Shown: positions 43,239 to 52,158 of the stretch, one piece after another
Numbering within the stretch: the first letter of the stretch is position 1
Layout: each line of letters starts with the position of its first letter
Assembly: GCA_022844005.1 (NCBI GenBank)
Contig: JALHMN010000001.1
Location: 1-64,000, forward strand
Length of the DNA: 64,000 nucleotides
Direction: 5' to 3'
Origin: a bacterium
Lineage (GTDB): Bacteria; Pseudomonadota; Alphaproteobacteria; Ferrovibrionales; Ferrovibrionaceae
Position numbers and translations under genes: made by a program
Notes under the pieces: model-generated
Told to the model about the DNA's origin: nothing
Database searches by the model: none
Seen by the model: only the letters and a program-made list of their open reading frames with translations

Positions 43239-44174
43239 ATGCGGCACCGCCTTCCGTCCCTGAACGCATTGCGCGCCTTCGAGGCGGCCGGACGGCATGG
43301 CAGCTTCAGCGAGGCGGCGCAGGAACTCTCCGTGACCCCGGGCGCGGTCAGCCGGCAGATCGCGCTCCTTGAGGCGCATTTCGCCTGCCGCCTGTTCACC
43401 CGCCAGCGGCGCGGCATGGCGCCGACCGAGAAAGGCCATCACCTGCTACGCGCCGTATCCGAGGCTTTTGAGCGGATCGATGCGGCGGCGCTGCACCTGA
43501 GGGGCGAGCAGCCGACTTCACGCCTTTCCTTCCGTGTCTATCCGACCTTCGCCACCGAATGGCTGGTGCCCCGGCTCAGCGTCTTCCGAGCTGCCCATCC
43601 CGAAATCGACTTCCGCCTCACAACCTCGCTGCAGCCGGTGGATTTCGAGTCCGACGAGGCGGATCTCGGCATCCTGCAGGGTCCGGGGGACTGGCCGCAT
43701 CTGCATGCCGATCAGCTCTTCTTCCCGAGCTTCCTGCCGGTCTGCAGCCCGGCACTCCTCGAACGCGGTCCTCCGCTCAGGACACCCCAGGATCTGCGTT
43801 ACCATACGTTACTGTATTCCTCCATCCAGGCGCCGATGTGGCAGGCTTGGCTCGCCAAGGCGGGGGTCGGCGGTATCGATCCGGAGCGCGGTTCGCTGTT
43901 CGAGAACTCCTCGCTCTCCTACCGGGCGGCGCGCGAGGGGATGGGCGTCGTTCTCGGCCAGCGGCTCTTCCTGGCGGACGATCTCATCGCGGGCCGCCTC
44001 GTCGCGCCTTTCGATCTGGTGCTCGATTCACGCCAGGCCTATTGCTTGGTCTGTCCGCACCGTCGCGCGGGCGATGCGCCGATCGTCGCCTTTCGTCGAT
44101 GGCTGACGGCCGAGATCGCGGTGACGGAAGCCCGGATCGGCGCCAGCCTTCCCGCGCTGGGGGCCGCCGGATGA
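43239..44174 (+). CDS. LysR family regulator (GcvA-like)
   Basis: 311-residue regulator. RLPSLNALRAFEAAGRHGSFSEAAQELSVTPGAVSRQIALLEAHFACRLFTR is the winged helix-turn-helix (residues 4-60), with the LNALRAFEAAGRHGSFSEAAQEL opening seen in GcvA-like proteins. The effector domain extends to about residue 300. The ATG was chosen for the GGAGGAACC site 10 nt upstream. It is divergent from the transporter/CoA-transferase operon and most likely controls it. The downstream PAS-like gene overlaps by 4 nt. Confidence 0.93.
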   Translation: MRHRLPSLNALRAFEAAGRHGSFSEAAQELSVTPGAVSRQIALLEAHFACRLFTRQRRGMAPTEKGHHLLRAVSEAFERIDAAALHLRGEQPTSRLSFRVYPTFATEWLVPRLSVFRAAHPEIDFRLTTSLQPVDFESDEADLGILQGPGDWPHLHADQLFFPSFLPVCSPALLERGPPLRTPQDLRYHTLLYSSIQAPMWQAWLAKAGVGGIDPERGSLFENSSLSYRAAREGMGVVLGQRLFLADDLIAGRLVAPFDLVLDSRQAYCLVCPHRRAGDAPIVAFRRWLTAEIAVTEARIGASLPALGAAG

Positions 44175-44656
44175 GCGGCGATCACACCCCCGCCGGCCAG
44201 CCGACAGGCATCATGCGGCCGGCCGATCCCGCCGCGCTGCCGGGCGATCTCCCCCGTTTCCTGGCGCTCTGGGAGGAAAGGCGCGGATCACGGCGCCTTC
44301 CGCGGCGGCAGGACTTCTCCTTCGAAGACCTGGCCCCCTGGATCGGCCGGATAAACGTGATGCAGGTGGAAGGAAACACGGCGCGCTTCCTGATCTTCTG
44401 CGAGGAATCTGCCCGCCGCTATGCCGGCGAGATGACCGGCAAGACCTTCGATGCCTTCCGTCCCGAGAGCCTGGCCCTCGCCGCCCAGGCCAATCACGAG
44501 GCCTTCATGGCGGGGGGCGGCATCCCGATGAGCAGCGTGGTGACCGGCCCCTTCGGCGATCGGGCACTGAGCTGGGCGCGCCTCTGCGTGCCGCTCTCCA
44601 CCGACGGAATCGAGATCGACCGCTATTTCGTGGTGCTGCTCTTCCCGGACGACTGA
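44171..44656 (+). CDS. PAS_5-type small protein
   Basis: 161-residue cytoplasmic protein. The pattern LPRFLALWEERRGSRRLPRRQDFSFEDLAPWIGRINVMQVEG and FLIFCEESARRYAGEMTGKTFDAF matches the alphaproteobacterial PAS-domain family (PAS_5) whose role is unknown. A single PAS-like fold occupies most of the length and no output domain is present. The start overlaps the LysR stop (ATGA), so it is co-expressed with the regulator. It converges on the PHA synthase gene 4 nt away. Confidence 0.8.
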   Translation: MSGDHTPAGQPTGIMRPADPAALPGDLPRFLALWEERRGSRRLPRRQDFSFEDLAPWIGRINVMQVEGNTARFLIFCEESARRYAGEMTGKTFDAFRPESLALAAQANHEAFMAGGGIPMSSVVTGPFGDRALSWARLCVPLSTDGIEIDRYFVVLLFPDD

Positions 44657-44660
44657 ACGC

Positions 44661-46493
44661 TCAGGGCTCCAGCACGTACGTGCCGGGCGCATCGCCCAGC
44701 GCGGGCTGACCCATCTGTGGCGGCGGTCGCTTCCCGGTCGAATGGCTGGCGAGCCAAGCCGTCCAGGCCGGCCACCAGGATCCTTCGCTTGCCGGTGTCT
44801 GCTCCACCCAGCTGCCCGGATCCACATAGGCCTCGTTGGCGCCGCGGTGACCGACGCGGAAGCGCCGGCCCTTGCGGCCGACTTCGCTGACGATGCCGGC
44901 ATTGTGCCCGCCCGAGGTCAGCGCAAAGGTGACATCCGTATCGGTCAGCAGATTGATCTTGTAGGCGGATTGCCAGGGCGCTACGTGGTCCCATTCGGTA
45001 CCCACCGCGAAGATGGGCGCGCGGATGTCGGTCAGGGCCACCGGCTGTCCATCGACGCGATAGCGTCCCTCGGCCAGATCGTTGTTCAGGAACAGGCCGC
45101 GCAGGTATTCGCTGTGCATGCGATAGGGCATGCGCGTCGCGTCCGCGTTCCAGGCCATCAGGTCCGACATCGGCGCCCGGTCGCCCATCAGGTATTCGTT
45201 CACCAAGCGCGACCAGATCATGTCGTTGGACCGCAGCAGGTGGAAGGCACCGGCCATCTGGTGGGTGTCGAGATAACCGTGCTCCCACATCATGTCCTCG
45301 AGGAACGAGACCTGGGAATCGTCGATGAACAGCATCAATTCGCCGGCTTCGGTGAAATCGACCTGCGAGGCGAGCAGCGTGATCGACGCCAGCGCGTCGA
45401 CCCCGTCGCGCGCCATCGCGGCGGCGGCGATGCTGAGCAGCGTGCCGCCCAGGCAATAGCCACAGGCGTGAACCTTGCTGCCGGGCGAGATTTCGGCGAT
45501 GCGTTCCAGCGCCGCCTGCGGACCCAGCCGGAGATAGTCGGCCATCCCGAGATCGCGATGCGCCTCTGTCGGGTTGCGCCAGGAGACCATGAAGACGGTG
45601 AAACCCTGACCGGTCAGGTACTTCACCAGCGAGTTCGATTCCGACAGGTCCAGGATGTAGTACTTCATGATCCAGGCAGGGATGATCAGCACCGGCTCGC
45701 GCTGAACGGTTTCGGTAGTGGCCTCGTACTGGATCAACTCCATCAGTTCGTTGCGCCAGACCACCTTGCCCGGCGACGTGGCGACGGTTTCGCCGACGCG
45801 GAACGACTCGGCTCCCACCGGCGGCCGACCGAGGGCGGTTCGATTCATGTCTTCCAGCAGGTTGCGGAAGCCCTGCACGAAGTTCATGCCGCCGGATTCG
45901 GCTGCCCGCGTCAGAACCAGCGGATTGGTCAGCGGGAAGTTGCTGGGCGAGAAGATGTCGAGCAACTGGCGCGCGGTGAACTCGGCGACCTGCTCATGGT
46001 GCCGGGAAACGCCACGCACTTCGGTCGTGGCGTTGTACCACCACTGCTGCGTCAACAGGAACGCCTGGTGCATCAGGTTGAACGGCGGCTGATGCCATTC
46101 CGGTGCGTTGAAACGGCGGTCCTGCGGCAGCGGTGTGATGCAGGCATTGCCCTCGCCGCCGCCGAATGCGCAATGGGCGGCGTAGTTCAGGAATCGCGTC
46201 CATTTCCGCCCGGCCTTTTCCATCAGCCAGAGCTGCTTTCCGGGCGAGGTGGCAAGATGCGCCGACCAGTCGAGCCAGGCGGACGCAAGCGCTGTCGGCG
46301 ACAGTCCGTGCGTAACCCGGCCCAGCATCGCGCGGGCCATCCGGTCGTAGGGGGAATGATGCGCCACTTGTCCGTCGCGCTGCACTCCCGAGGGCGGCGC
46401 GATGGTGGGAGCCGGCTTTGCCGGTGCGGAGCCTCGCGGTTCCGGCCCCGGCGCGGCGGGGGGAACGATCGATAGTTTGGCGCGGCGCGGCAT
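44661..46493 (-). CDS. phaC: Poly(3-hydroxyalkanoate) synthase, class I
   Basis: 610-residue polymerase joining (R)-3-hydroxyacyl-CoA into storage polyester. The nucleophile is Cys347 in GYCLGGT (lipase-like G-x-C-x-G); the Asp is expected in the VGTEWDHVAPW region and the His near TSGGHNAGIV. The N-terminal 50 residues are Pro/Ala-rich and the rest is standard for PhaC. The start MPRRAKLSIV is preceded by AAGGAGGTTCC. The upstream region carries FNR-type sites shared with the divergent Lon-like gene, so expression is probably oxygen-linked. No phaA, phaB or phasin gene is adjacent. Confidence 0.93.
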   Translation of the reverse strand: MPRRAKLSIVPPAAPGPEPRGSAPAKPAPTIAPPSGVQRDGQVAHHSPYDRMARAMLGRVTHGLSPTALASAWLDWSAHLATSPGKQLWLMEKAGRKWTRFLNYAAHCAFGGGEGNACITPLPQDRRFNAPEWHQPPFNLMHQAFLLTQQWWYNATTEVRGVSRHHEQVAEFTARQLLDIFSPSNFPLTNPLVLTRAAESGGMNFVQGFRNLLEDMNRTALGRPPVGAESFRVGETVATSPGKVVWRNELMELIQYEATTETVQREPVLIIPAWIMKYYILDLSESNSLVKYLTGQGFTVFMVSWRNPTEAHRDLGMADYLRLGPQAALERIAEISPGSKVHACGYCLGGTLLSIAAAAMARDGVDALASITLLASQVDFTEAGELMLFIDDSQVSFLEDMMWEHGYLDTHQMAGAFHLLRSNDMIWSRLVNEYLMGDRAPMSDLMAWNADATRMPYRMHSEYLRGLFLNNDLAEGRYRVDGQPVALTDIRAPIFAVGTEWDHVAPWQSAYKINLLTDTDVTFALTSGGHNAGIVSEVGRKGRRFRVGHRGANEAYVDPGSWVEQTPASEGSWWPAWTAWLASHSTGKRPPPQMGQPALGDAPGTYVLEP

Positions 46494-46544
46494 TGGAACC
46501 TCCTTGCAAGGGGGGGATGCTCCCTCGGCAGGGAAAGACAGGCA

Positions 46545-46558
46545 TTGCTGTCGATCAA
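46545..46558. promoter_or_regulatory. FNR-type box (9/10)
   Basis: TTGCTGTCGATCAA matches the FNR/FixK consensus TTGAT-N4-ATCAA in nine of ten positions. It lies 52 nt upstream of the phaC start and 85 nt upstream of the Lon-like gene. Confidence 0.7.
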
Positions 46559-46566
46559 GGCGCCGG

Positions 46567-46580
46567 CTGATGCAGGTCAA
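46567..46580 (+). promoter_or_regulatory. Second FNR-like box with class II spacing
   Basis: CTGATGCAGGTCAA matches TTGAT-N4-ATCAA at eight of ten positions. Its centre is 22 bp from the first box. A CAGAAT -10-like hexamer at 46603-46608 would place this box at about -41.5 for a start near 46615, ahead of the Lon-like gene. Confidence 0.5.
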
Positions 46581-46642
46581 TGTTCCGCGCGGCGGTGGCG
46601 CCCAGAATATGTCGAGTCGATGGTTCGAGGGAAAGGTTGTCT

Positions 46643-49075
46643 GTGACAGACCCGGTTGCGCCACTGGACGCCGAAGCGGTGTGTCGGACCTGCGATGCCG
46701 CCGGGTTGTCTTTCGACAGCACGGCGGTCTTGGAACCGCTGGAGCACCCCATCGGGCAGGTCCGGGCGCTCGCTGCCCTCGAATTCGGCGCCGGCATGCG
46801 GCGCGACGGATACAATCTGTTTGCGCTCGGCCGACCCGGTACCGGTCGCTTCGGATTCGTGACGGACATCCTGCGCCAGCGCGCGGCGGGCGAACCGGCG
46901 CCGAGCGCTTGGTGCTATGTCAACAATTTCGCGGAACCTGACAAGCCGAAGGCGCTGTCGCTGCCGGGTGGGCGGGCGAGCGAACTGCGCCAGGCGATGG
47001 ACGTTCTGATCCAGGAACTGCGTGCCACGCTGCCGGCCGCCTTCGACAGCGACGACTACCGCGCTCGCCGCCAGGTGGTCGACGAGCAGTTCAAGCGCCG
47101 CCACGACGAGGCATTCGAGGCCCTGCAGGAGAAGGCGCAGGGCCAGGGTGTCGCCATGATCCGAACGCCACTCGGCATGGGCCTGGCGCCGGTCCGCAAC
47201 GGCGAAGTGATACCGCAGGAGGAATTCAATCGCCTGCCCGCCGAGGAGCAGGCACGTCTGCGGACGACCTTGAAGGAAATGCAGGAGGAACTCGAGCAGG
47301 TCGTGGCCCGGCTGCCGCAATGGCAGCGCGAGCACCGGGCCGCGGTACGAAAGTTGAACGAAGAGGTCAGCCGCTTCGCTGTCAATCAGCTAATCGGCGA
47401 GGTGCGCGCGGATTTCGCCGACCTGTCGGCGGTTGCGGCCTATCTGGATGAAGTCGAGCGCGACATCGTGGTCTATGCCGACGATTTCCTGGGGGAAGGC
47501 GCCGCTGCCGGCGCTGAGCGGCCGGACCCTGCTCCCGCTGCGGATCGTGACTCGGAAGGTGGCCGCTATCGCCGATACCGCGTCAACGTCATGGTCGATC
47601 ACCCGCCCGGCACCGGTGCCCCGGTCGTCTATGAAGACCATCCCACACACCAGTCGCTGGTGGGCCGGATCGAGCACATGGCGCGCTTCGGCGCCTTGCT
47701 GACCGACTTCAACCTGGTGAAGCCGGGTGCGCTGCACCGCGCGAATGGCGGCTATCTGGTCCTCGACGCCCGGCGCCTGCTGACCAATCCCTTTGCGTGG
47801 GAGTCGCTGAAACGCGCGCTCCGCGCCCGCCAGATCCGCATTGAATCGATCGAACAGCTGATGGCGCTGGCGACGACCGTATCGCTGGAGCCGGAACCGT
47901 TGCCGCTCGACGTCAAGATCGTCCTGATCGGCGACCGCATCGTCTACTACCTGTTGAGTGAGCTCGATCCGGAATTCGTCGAGCTGTTCAAGGTTGCGGT
48001 CGATTTCGAGGACGACGTGCCGCGGGACCCGGAGTCCACGCAGCTCTTCGCCCGTATGATGGGGACGCTGGCACGTCAGCGCGGCCTGCGCCATCTGGAT
48101 CGCGGCGCGGTCTCCGAGACGATCGGGCAGGCGGCGCGCGAATCCGGCGATGCGGAGCGGCTGTCGACACGTATCCGCTTCATCGGCGAACTGCTGGAAG
48201 AGGCCGACTACCTCGCCGGCCGGCGAGGCGCCGACCTGATCGGCGCCGAGGATGTGCGTGCGGCGGTGGCGGCCCGCCGCGCCCGCTCCGATCGCATCCA
48301 TCTGCGGATGGTGGAACAGATTGCCCGAGGCACCATTCTGATCGACACGCGCGGAGCCAAGATCGGCCAGATCAATGCCCTTTCCGTCATCGGTCTCGGG
48401 GGCTTCAGTTTCGGCCGTCCCACCCGTGTCACGGCGCGGGTACGATTCGGGCGAGGCGCGGTGGTCGATATCGAGCGCGAGGTGGCGCTCGGTGGGCCGC
48501 TGCATTCCAAGGGTGTGATGATTCTCGCCGGCTTCCTTTCGGGCCGCTATGTCACCGACCGGTCGCTTTCCCTCGCCGCGAGCCTGGTATTCGAGCAATC
48601 CTACGGCGGTGTCGACGGTGACAGCGCCTCGTCGACCGAGCTCTATGCGCTCCTCTCGGCACTGGCGGAGGCGCCGATCCGCCAGGATCTGGCGGTGACG
48701 GGGTCCGTCAACCAACTCGGCGAGGTTCAGGTCATCGGCGGCGTGAACGAGAAGATCGAGGGTTTCTTCGACGTCTGTGCGGCGGCCGGAATGACCGGCA
48801 GCCAGGGTGTGCTGATACCCTTCGGCAATGTGCGTCACCTCATGCTGCGCCCCGATGTCGTGGAGGCAGTCCGGGCGAAGACCTTTTTCGTCTATCCGAT
48901 CCGGACCATCGACGAGGGGATCGCACTCCTCACCGGCGAAGCGGCGGGGGAGCGCGACGAAGCCGGTCGCTATCCCGAGGCCAGCATCAACGGCCGGGTC
49001 GAGAAGCGGATCGCCGCCTTCGCCGATCTCGCGGCGCGGTTCGGCGCCGCCGGGAAGGTTGACCGATATGACTGA
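46643..49075 (+). CDS. Lon-like ATP-dependent protease (AAA_32/LonB type)
   Basis: 810-residue Lon-family protease with an N-terminal AAA-like region and C-terminal Ser-Lys protease domain. The catalytic dyad is S661 (DGDSASSTEL) and K704 (GGVNEKIEG), 43 residues apart as in Lon. The nucleotide site NLFALGRPGTGRFGF has Arg where a Walker A has Lys, a variant I recall in this subfamily. A coiled-coil insertion (about 150-260) is present. A GTG start with GAGGGAAAGG upstream was chosen over a further ATG at 46580. It is the first gene of an FNR-box-linked operon with two small downstream genes. Confidence 0.9.
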   Translation: MTDPVAPLDAEAVCRTCDAAGLSFDSTAVLEPLEHPIGQVRALAALEFGAGMRRDGYNLFALGRPGTGRFGFVTDILRQRAAGEPAPSAWCYVNNFAEPDKPKALSLPGGRASELRQAMDVLIQELRATLPAAFDSDDYRARRQVVDEQFKRRHDEAFEALQEKAQGQGVAMIRTPLGMGLAPVRNGEVIPQEEFNRLPAEEQARLRTTLKEMQEELEQVVARLPQWQREHRAAVRKLNEEVSRFAVNQLIGEVRADFADLSAVAAYLDEVERDIVVYADDFLGEGAAAGAERPDPAPAADRDSEGGRYRRYRVNVMVDHPPGTGAPVVYEDHPTHQSLVGRIEHMARFGALLTDFNLVKPGALHRANGGYLVLDARRLLTNPFAWESLKRALRARQIRIESIEQLMALATTVSLEPEPLPLDVKIVLIGDRIVYYLLSELDPEFVELFKVAVDFEDDVPRDPESTQLFARMMGTLARQRGLRHLDRGAVSETIGQAARESGDAERLSTRIRFIGELLEEADYLAGRRGADLIGAEDVRAAVAARRARSDRIHLRMVEQIARGTILIDTRGAKIGQINALSVIGLGGFSFGRPTRVTARVRFGRGAVVDIEREVALGGPLHSKGVMILAGFLSGRYVTDRSLSLAASLVFEQSYGGVDGDSASSTELYALLSALAEAPIRQDLAVTGSVNQLGEVQVIGGVNEKIEGFFDVCAAAGMTGSQGVLIPFGNVRHLMLRPDVVEAVRAKTFFVYPIRTIDEGIALLTGEAAGERDEAGRYPEASINGRVEKRIAAFADLAARFGAAGKVDRYD

Positions 49076-49853
49076 ACGGTCCGTGGATCGCCGTTCCCGC
49101 CGGCTCCTCGTGGCAGTCCCGGTCACTGGCGAGATCCGGCCGCTACTGCGGCATGCGGCCCGGCTCGCTGCCCTGCTGCAGGCTGATCTCGCCAGCCTTC
49201 TGATTGAAGAGGAGGACTTGTGGCAGATGGCGGCGCTGCCCTTCGTGCAGCAGGTCAGTTTCGCGACCGCGCGTGTCGAACCGCTCGAGGAAGCGGACCT
49301 GAGACGACACCTCGTTGCCGTCGGCCGCATTGCCGAACAGGTGCTGGGGGAGGTGGCGCGCGAAGCGGGTGTAGCGGCGACCCTCGGTCATGTCCGTGGC
49401 CGCATCGGCCCCGCGCTCCTGGCGGCAAGCCTTCCGGGCGATATCGTGTTGCTGCACACGCGCCCGCGGGCCGGGAAAGCGGAACTCACTCCAGAGTCGC
49501 TGGCCGAGTTTCCCGCTTGCGATGTGCTGGTCGTTCAGCGCGGTCACGCCGAGCCGAGACGCATCGTGGTTTGCGACGACGGTAGCCCGGCAGCGGCGGC
49601 TGCGCTGCAATTGCTGGGCGGCCTGGCGCGCCGGACCGGGAGGCCGATCACCGTGCTCGGCCTCGGCCGGCCGCCATCGGGCTCGCCGGCCGCAACCGCT
49701 TTCCAGCAGTTGCCAGCGCTCGATTCGGCGGCAATCCTGACCGCTTGCGCCGCCGCGGGAGATGTCCTCCTCGCCGTTCCGGTGGCGCTGGCCGACCGGA
49801 TCGGGACCGAACGATTGCTCGGCGGGACGGCCGGTCTCCTTCTCATGCGCTGA
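49068..49853 (+). CDS. USP-like two-domain protein, degenerate
   Basis: 261-residue cytoplasmic protein that I cannot place with certainty. RRLLVAVPVTGEIRPLLRHAARLAALLQADLASLLIEE resembles the first strand and helix of a universal stress protein, and a second half begins RRIVVCDDGSPAAAAALQLLGGLARRTGRPITVLGL. The ATP-binding G-x2-G-x9-G motif is not visible in either half, so it is probably a non-nucleotide-binding relative. It overlaps the Lon-like gene end by 8 nt and precedes the endonuclease/phosphatase gene by 12 nt. Confidence 0.7.
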   Translation: MTERSVDRRSRRLLVAVPVTGEIRPLLRHAARLAALLQADLASLLIEEEDLWQMAALPFVQQVSFATARVEPLEEADLRRHLVAVGRIAEQVLGEVAREAGVAATLGHVRGRIGPALLAASLPGDIVLLHTRPRAGKAELTPESLAEFPACDVLVVQRGHAEPRRIVVCDDGSPAAAAALQLLGGLARRTGRPITVLGLGRPPSGSPAATAFQQLPALDSAAILTACAAAGDVLLAVPVALADRIGTERLLGGTAGLLLMR

Positions 49854-49865
49854 TCCGGCTGGTCC

Positions 49866-50828
49866 ATGCTTCGTCTCGCGACCTTCAACCTCGAGAGTTT
49901 CGGCGAACGCCGCGGCGCGCCGCCGCTTGACGCCCGCATCGCGGTGCTGCGGCCCCGGTTGGTCGCCCTCGGCGCCGACGTGCTCTGCCTGCAGGAGATC
50001 GATGCGGGGCGCGCCGGGCCGGAGGCTCCGCGGGTGCTCGATGCCCTAGATCGGCTGTTGCACGGCACTCCCTATGCTTCCTTCCGGCGTGCCGTATCCA
50101 CCGTCGCGAGCGGAAAAGGGCCGGCAGACCGCCACAATCTCGTGACCTTGAGCCGGATGGACTTCGTCGACGCGGTGTCGATCCGGCACGACTTCCTGCC
50201 TGTCCAGTCGCTCGACCTGCCGCATTTCGGCGTGACCGCCATCGACTTTGACCGGCCGCTGCTCCATTGCTCGATTCGCCTCGAGGACGGGCGGCTGCTC
50301 GACGTGGTCAATCTGCATCTACGCGCGCCCCTCGCCGTACTGCCCGAAGAGATGCGCAGCCGGGCAGACGGGTGGGAAAGCGGGGTCATCTGGGCCGAAG
50401 GCTATCTGCTTGCCTCCCTCAAGCGCAGCGGTCAGGCGCTGGAAGCACGCTACCTCGTGGAGCGAATCCTGGCGGAACGGCCGGACGCCCTGATCGCTGT
50501 CTGTGGCGACTTCAACGCGCGATCGCTCGAATTGCCGGTGCGCCTTGTCTCGGCGGCGCAGCGCGATACCCATACCGCGAGGCTCGCCACGGCGGAACTC
50601 GTTGCGCTGGCCGATCGGGTGCCGGCCGAGCATCGCTTCAGTGTTCGCTATGGTGAAGACGCGGTATTGGTCGACCACATCCTGACCAGCCGGTCGCTCG
50701 CGGCCGTATGCCGCGGCGTGGATATCCATAACCAGACGCTGATCGAGGAAGAGAGTGCCGAGCGGCTCGGCGCCGCTTTCGTCGACTCCACCCACGCACC
50801 GGTGGTCGCGACTTTCGATTTGGGCTAA
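49866..50828 (+). CDS. Endonuclease/exonuclease/phosphatase family protein
   Basis: 320-residue metal-dependent phosphodiesterase-fold enzyme. ATFNLESFGER with LCLQEID, CGDFNAR and DSTHAPVVATF provide the Asn, Glu, Asp/Asn and His of the exonuclease III-like active site. The substrate could be DNA, RNA, a nucleotide or a phospholipid. No signal peptide is seen. It ends 4 nt into the stop of the convergent FNR gene. It probably belongs to the same transcript as the Lon-like and USP-like genes. Confidence 0.88.
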   Translation: MLRLATFNLESFGERRGAPPLDARIAVLRPRLVALGADVLCLQEIDAGRAGPEAPRVLDALDRLLHGTPYASFRRAVSTVASGKGPADRHNLVTLSRMDFVDAVSIRHDFLPVQSLDLPHFGVTAIDFDRPLLHCSIRLEDGRLLDVVNLHLRAPLAVLPEEMRSRADGWESGVIWAEGYLLASLKRSGQALEARYLVERILAERPDALIAVCGDFNARSLELPVRLVSAAQRDTHTARLATAELVALADRVPAEHRFSVRYGEDAVLVDHILTSRSLAAVCRGVDIHNQTLIEEESAERLGAAFVDSTHAPVVATFDLG

Positions 50829-51580
50829 CCGCCCGTCGCGATCTCGCGAAGGGTCCCGAGGTCGGGAAAGCGCACCCGATCGACCGTATCCAGCACGATG
50901 CGGCCCTCCTTGCGCAGGCGGGTGAAGGCGCGGCTGACGGTTTCGATGGTGAGGCCGAGATAGTCGGCGATCTCGCCGCGGGTCATCGGCAGGCTGATGG
51001 GCGAGCCGGGCCGGCCACGGGCGGCGTGCCGGTCCGACAGCGAGATCAGGAAGGAAGCGACGCGTTCGACCGCGGTTTTGCGGCCGAGCAGCAGCATCTG
51101 GTCCTGGGCCGCCGCGAGTTCGTTCGATGCCATGCTCAGTAGGCGATGTTCCATCCCGGGCGTCTCGCTCAGGAAGCGTTGGAACTTCTCGATGGGGAAC
51201 CGGCACAGCGCGATCGGCGTCAGCGCCTCGGCCGTATAGGCATAGCTGTCCCCTTGCTGCAGGCCGAGGAAGTCCCCGGGCAGGAGAAAGCCGGTGATCT
51301 GCCGGCGGCCATCGGCCAGCGCCTTCGAAATGCTGACCGCGCCGTCGGTGAGGTTGAACACATGCCCCGCCGGGTCGCCCTCTTGGAACAGGGTCCGCCG
51401 CTGCTCCAGCCGGATGGTCGTCGCCAGGGCGAAGAACCGGACCTGGGAATCCTGATCGAGGGGGGCGCATACGGAAAACTGTCGCGCGGCGCAAAGGGCG
51501 CAGGGCGACGACGGCCTGCCGTTTTCACGCGGCAAGGCCGGAGGGAGGGGCAGGCGCCCTTCTGACGGTGGCAGTGTCAT
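50825..51580 (-). CDS. fnr: FNR-type oxygen-sensing transcriptional regulator
   Basis: 251-residue Crp/Fnr regulator. C27, C30, C38 in SPCALCAARQFSVCAP and C126 in PIALCRF match the four cysteines that bind the oxygen-labile 4Fe-4S cluster. A cNMP-like barrel (about 45-155) is followed by the dimer helix and the winged HTH with TRGEIADYLGLTIETVSRAFTRLRKEG, whose E-x2-S-R recognises TTGAT half-sites. It is predicted to activate under low oxygen. A near-perfect FNR box lies 34 nt upstream of its start, suggesting autoregulation. Confidence 0.93.
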   Translation of the reverse strand: MTLPPSEGRLPLPPALPRENGRPSSPCALCAARQFSVCAPLDQDSQVRFFALATTIRLEQRRTLFQEGDPAGHVFNLTDGAVSISKALADGRRQITGFLLPGDFLGLQQGDSYAYTAEALTPIALCRFPIEKFQRFLSETPGMEHRLLSMASNELAAAQDQMLLLGRKTAVERVASFLISLSDRHAARGRPGSPISLPMTRGEIADYLGLTIETVSRAFTRLRKEGRIVLDTVDRVRFPDLGTLREIATGG

Positions 51581-51613
51581 GCGCGGAAGCGGTGCCGGAG
51601 AAGAGTTGGCTCG

Positions 51614-51627
51614 TTGATTCAGATCAT
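51614..51627. promoter_or_regulatory. FNR-type box (9/10) between fnr and divergent gene
   Basis: TTGATTCAGATCAT matches TTGAT-N4-ATCAA at nine of ten positions, between the fnr start and the divergent small gene at 51682. The position close to the fnr start would suit repression of fnr by its own product, or activation of the divergent gene. Confidence 0.7.
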
Positions 51628-51681
51628 AGCTGGAATTCACGTGGCGCTGTTGTGTTTTCCCCATCCAGCGGAGGCCACGCC

Positions 51682-52158
51682 TTGTACCCCCTTTACCCTG
51701 TCGTACTCGACCGTCACCACCTGCACCGGGCTTGGCCCCTGGTGCAGTTGGCGGCGCCCGCGTCGACATTGAAGGAGTGGCTCGACTATGGCCGCCGACA
51801 GGTCAAGGGTGGCAGGATGCCGCGGCGCGGTCTCTTCGCGCTCGCCTGCGATCGCGGCTATTTCTACGGACTGGCTGCGTTCGAGCGCAGCGGCCGGCCA
51901 CCGGCCGAGGTGGTGCTGGAAATCAACCTTCTGGGACAGGCCGGACTCGCCCATGCCCGCGCGCCGCTCGCGACCATGACCGACGCGATGGTGCGCCTCG
52001 CCTGCCTCATGCAGTGCAGCCTTATCCGCCTGAAGGCCCGCGACCTGCCGAACTTTGTGCCCGTAGCGGCGTTGGCCGATTGTGGCTTCGCCGGCAATGG
52101 CGACTATCTCGAACGCCGGACGAATGCCCGGGACACGACATCAGGAGACGACAGATGA
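51682..52158 (+). CDS. Conserved-looking hypothetical protein, 158 aa
   Basis: Unrecognised. It starts at TTG with GGAGG 10 nt upstream (51670-51674); a start 114 nt upstream would overlap the FNR box and fnr region. The predicted product is soluble with mixed alpha/beta content (LKEWLDYGRRQ, GLFALACDRGYFYGLAAFE, VVLEINLLGQAGL), reminiscent of an acetyltransferase-like fold, though without a recognisable acetyl-CoA loop. The stop overlaps the start of the following gene (ATGA). Its place between fnr and a USP gene suggests a low-oxygen role. Confidence 0.6.
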   Translation: MYPLYPVVLDRHHLHRAWPLVQLAAPASTLKEWLDYGRRQVKGGRMPRRGLFALACDRGYFYGLAAFERSGRPPAEVVLEINLLGQAGLAHARAPLATMTDAMVRLACLMQCSLIRLKARDLPNFVPVAALADCGFAGNGDYLERRTNARDTTSGDDR

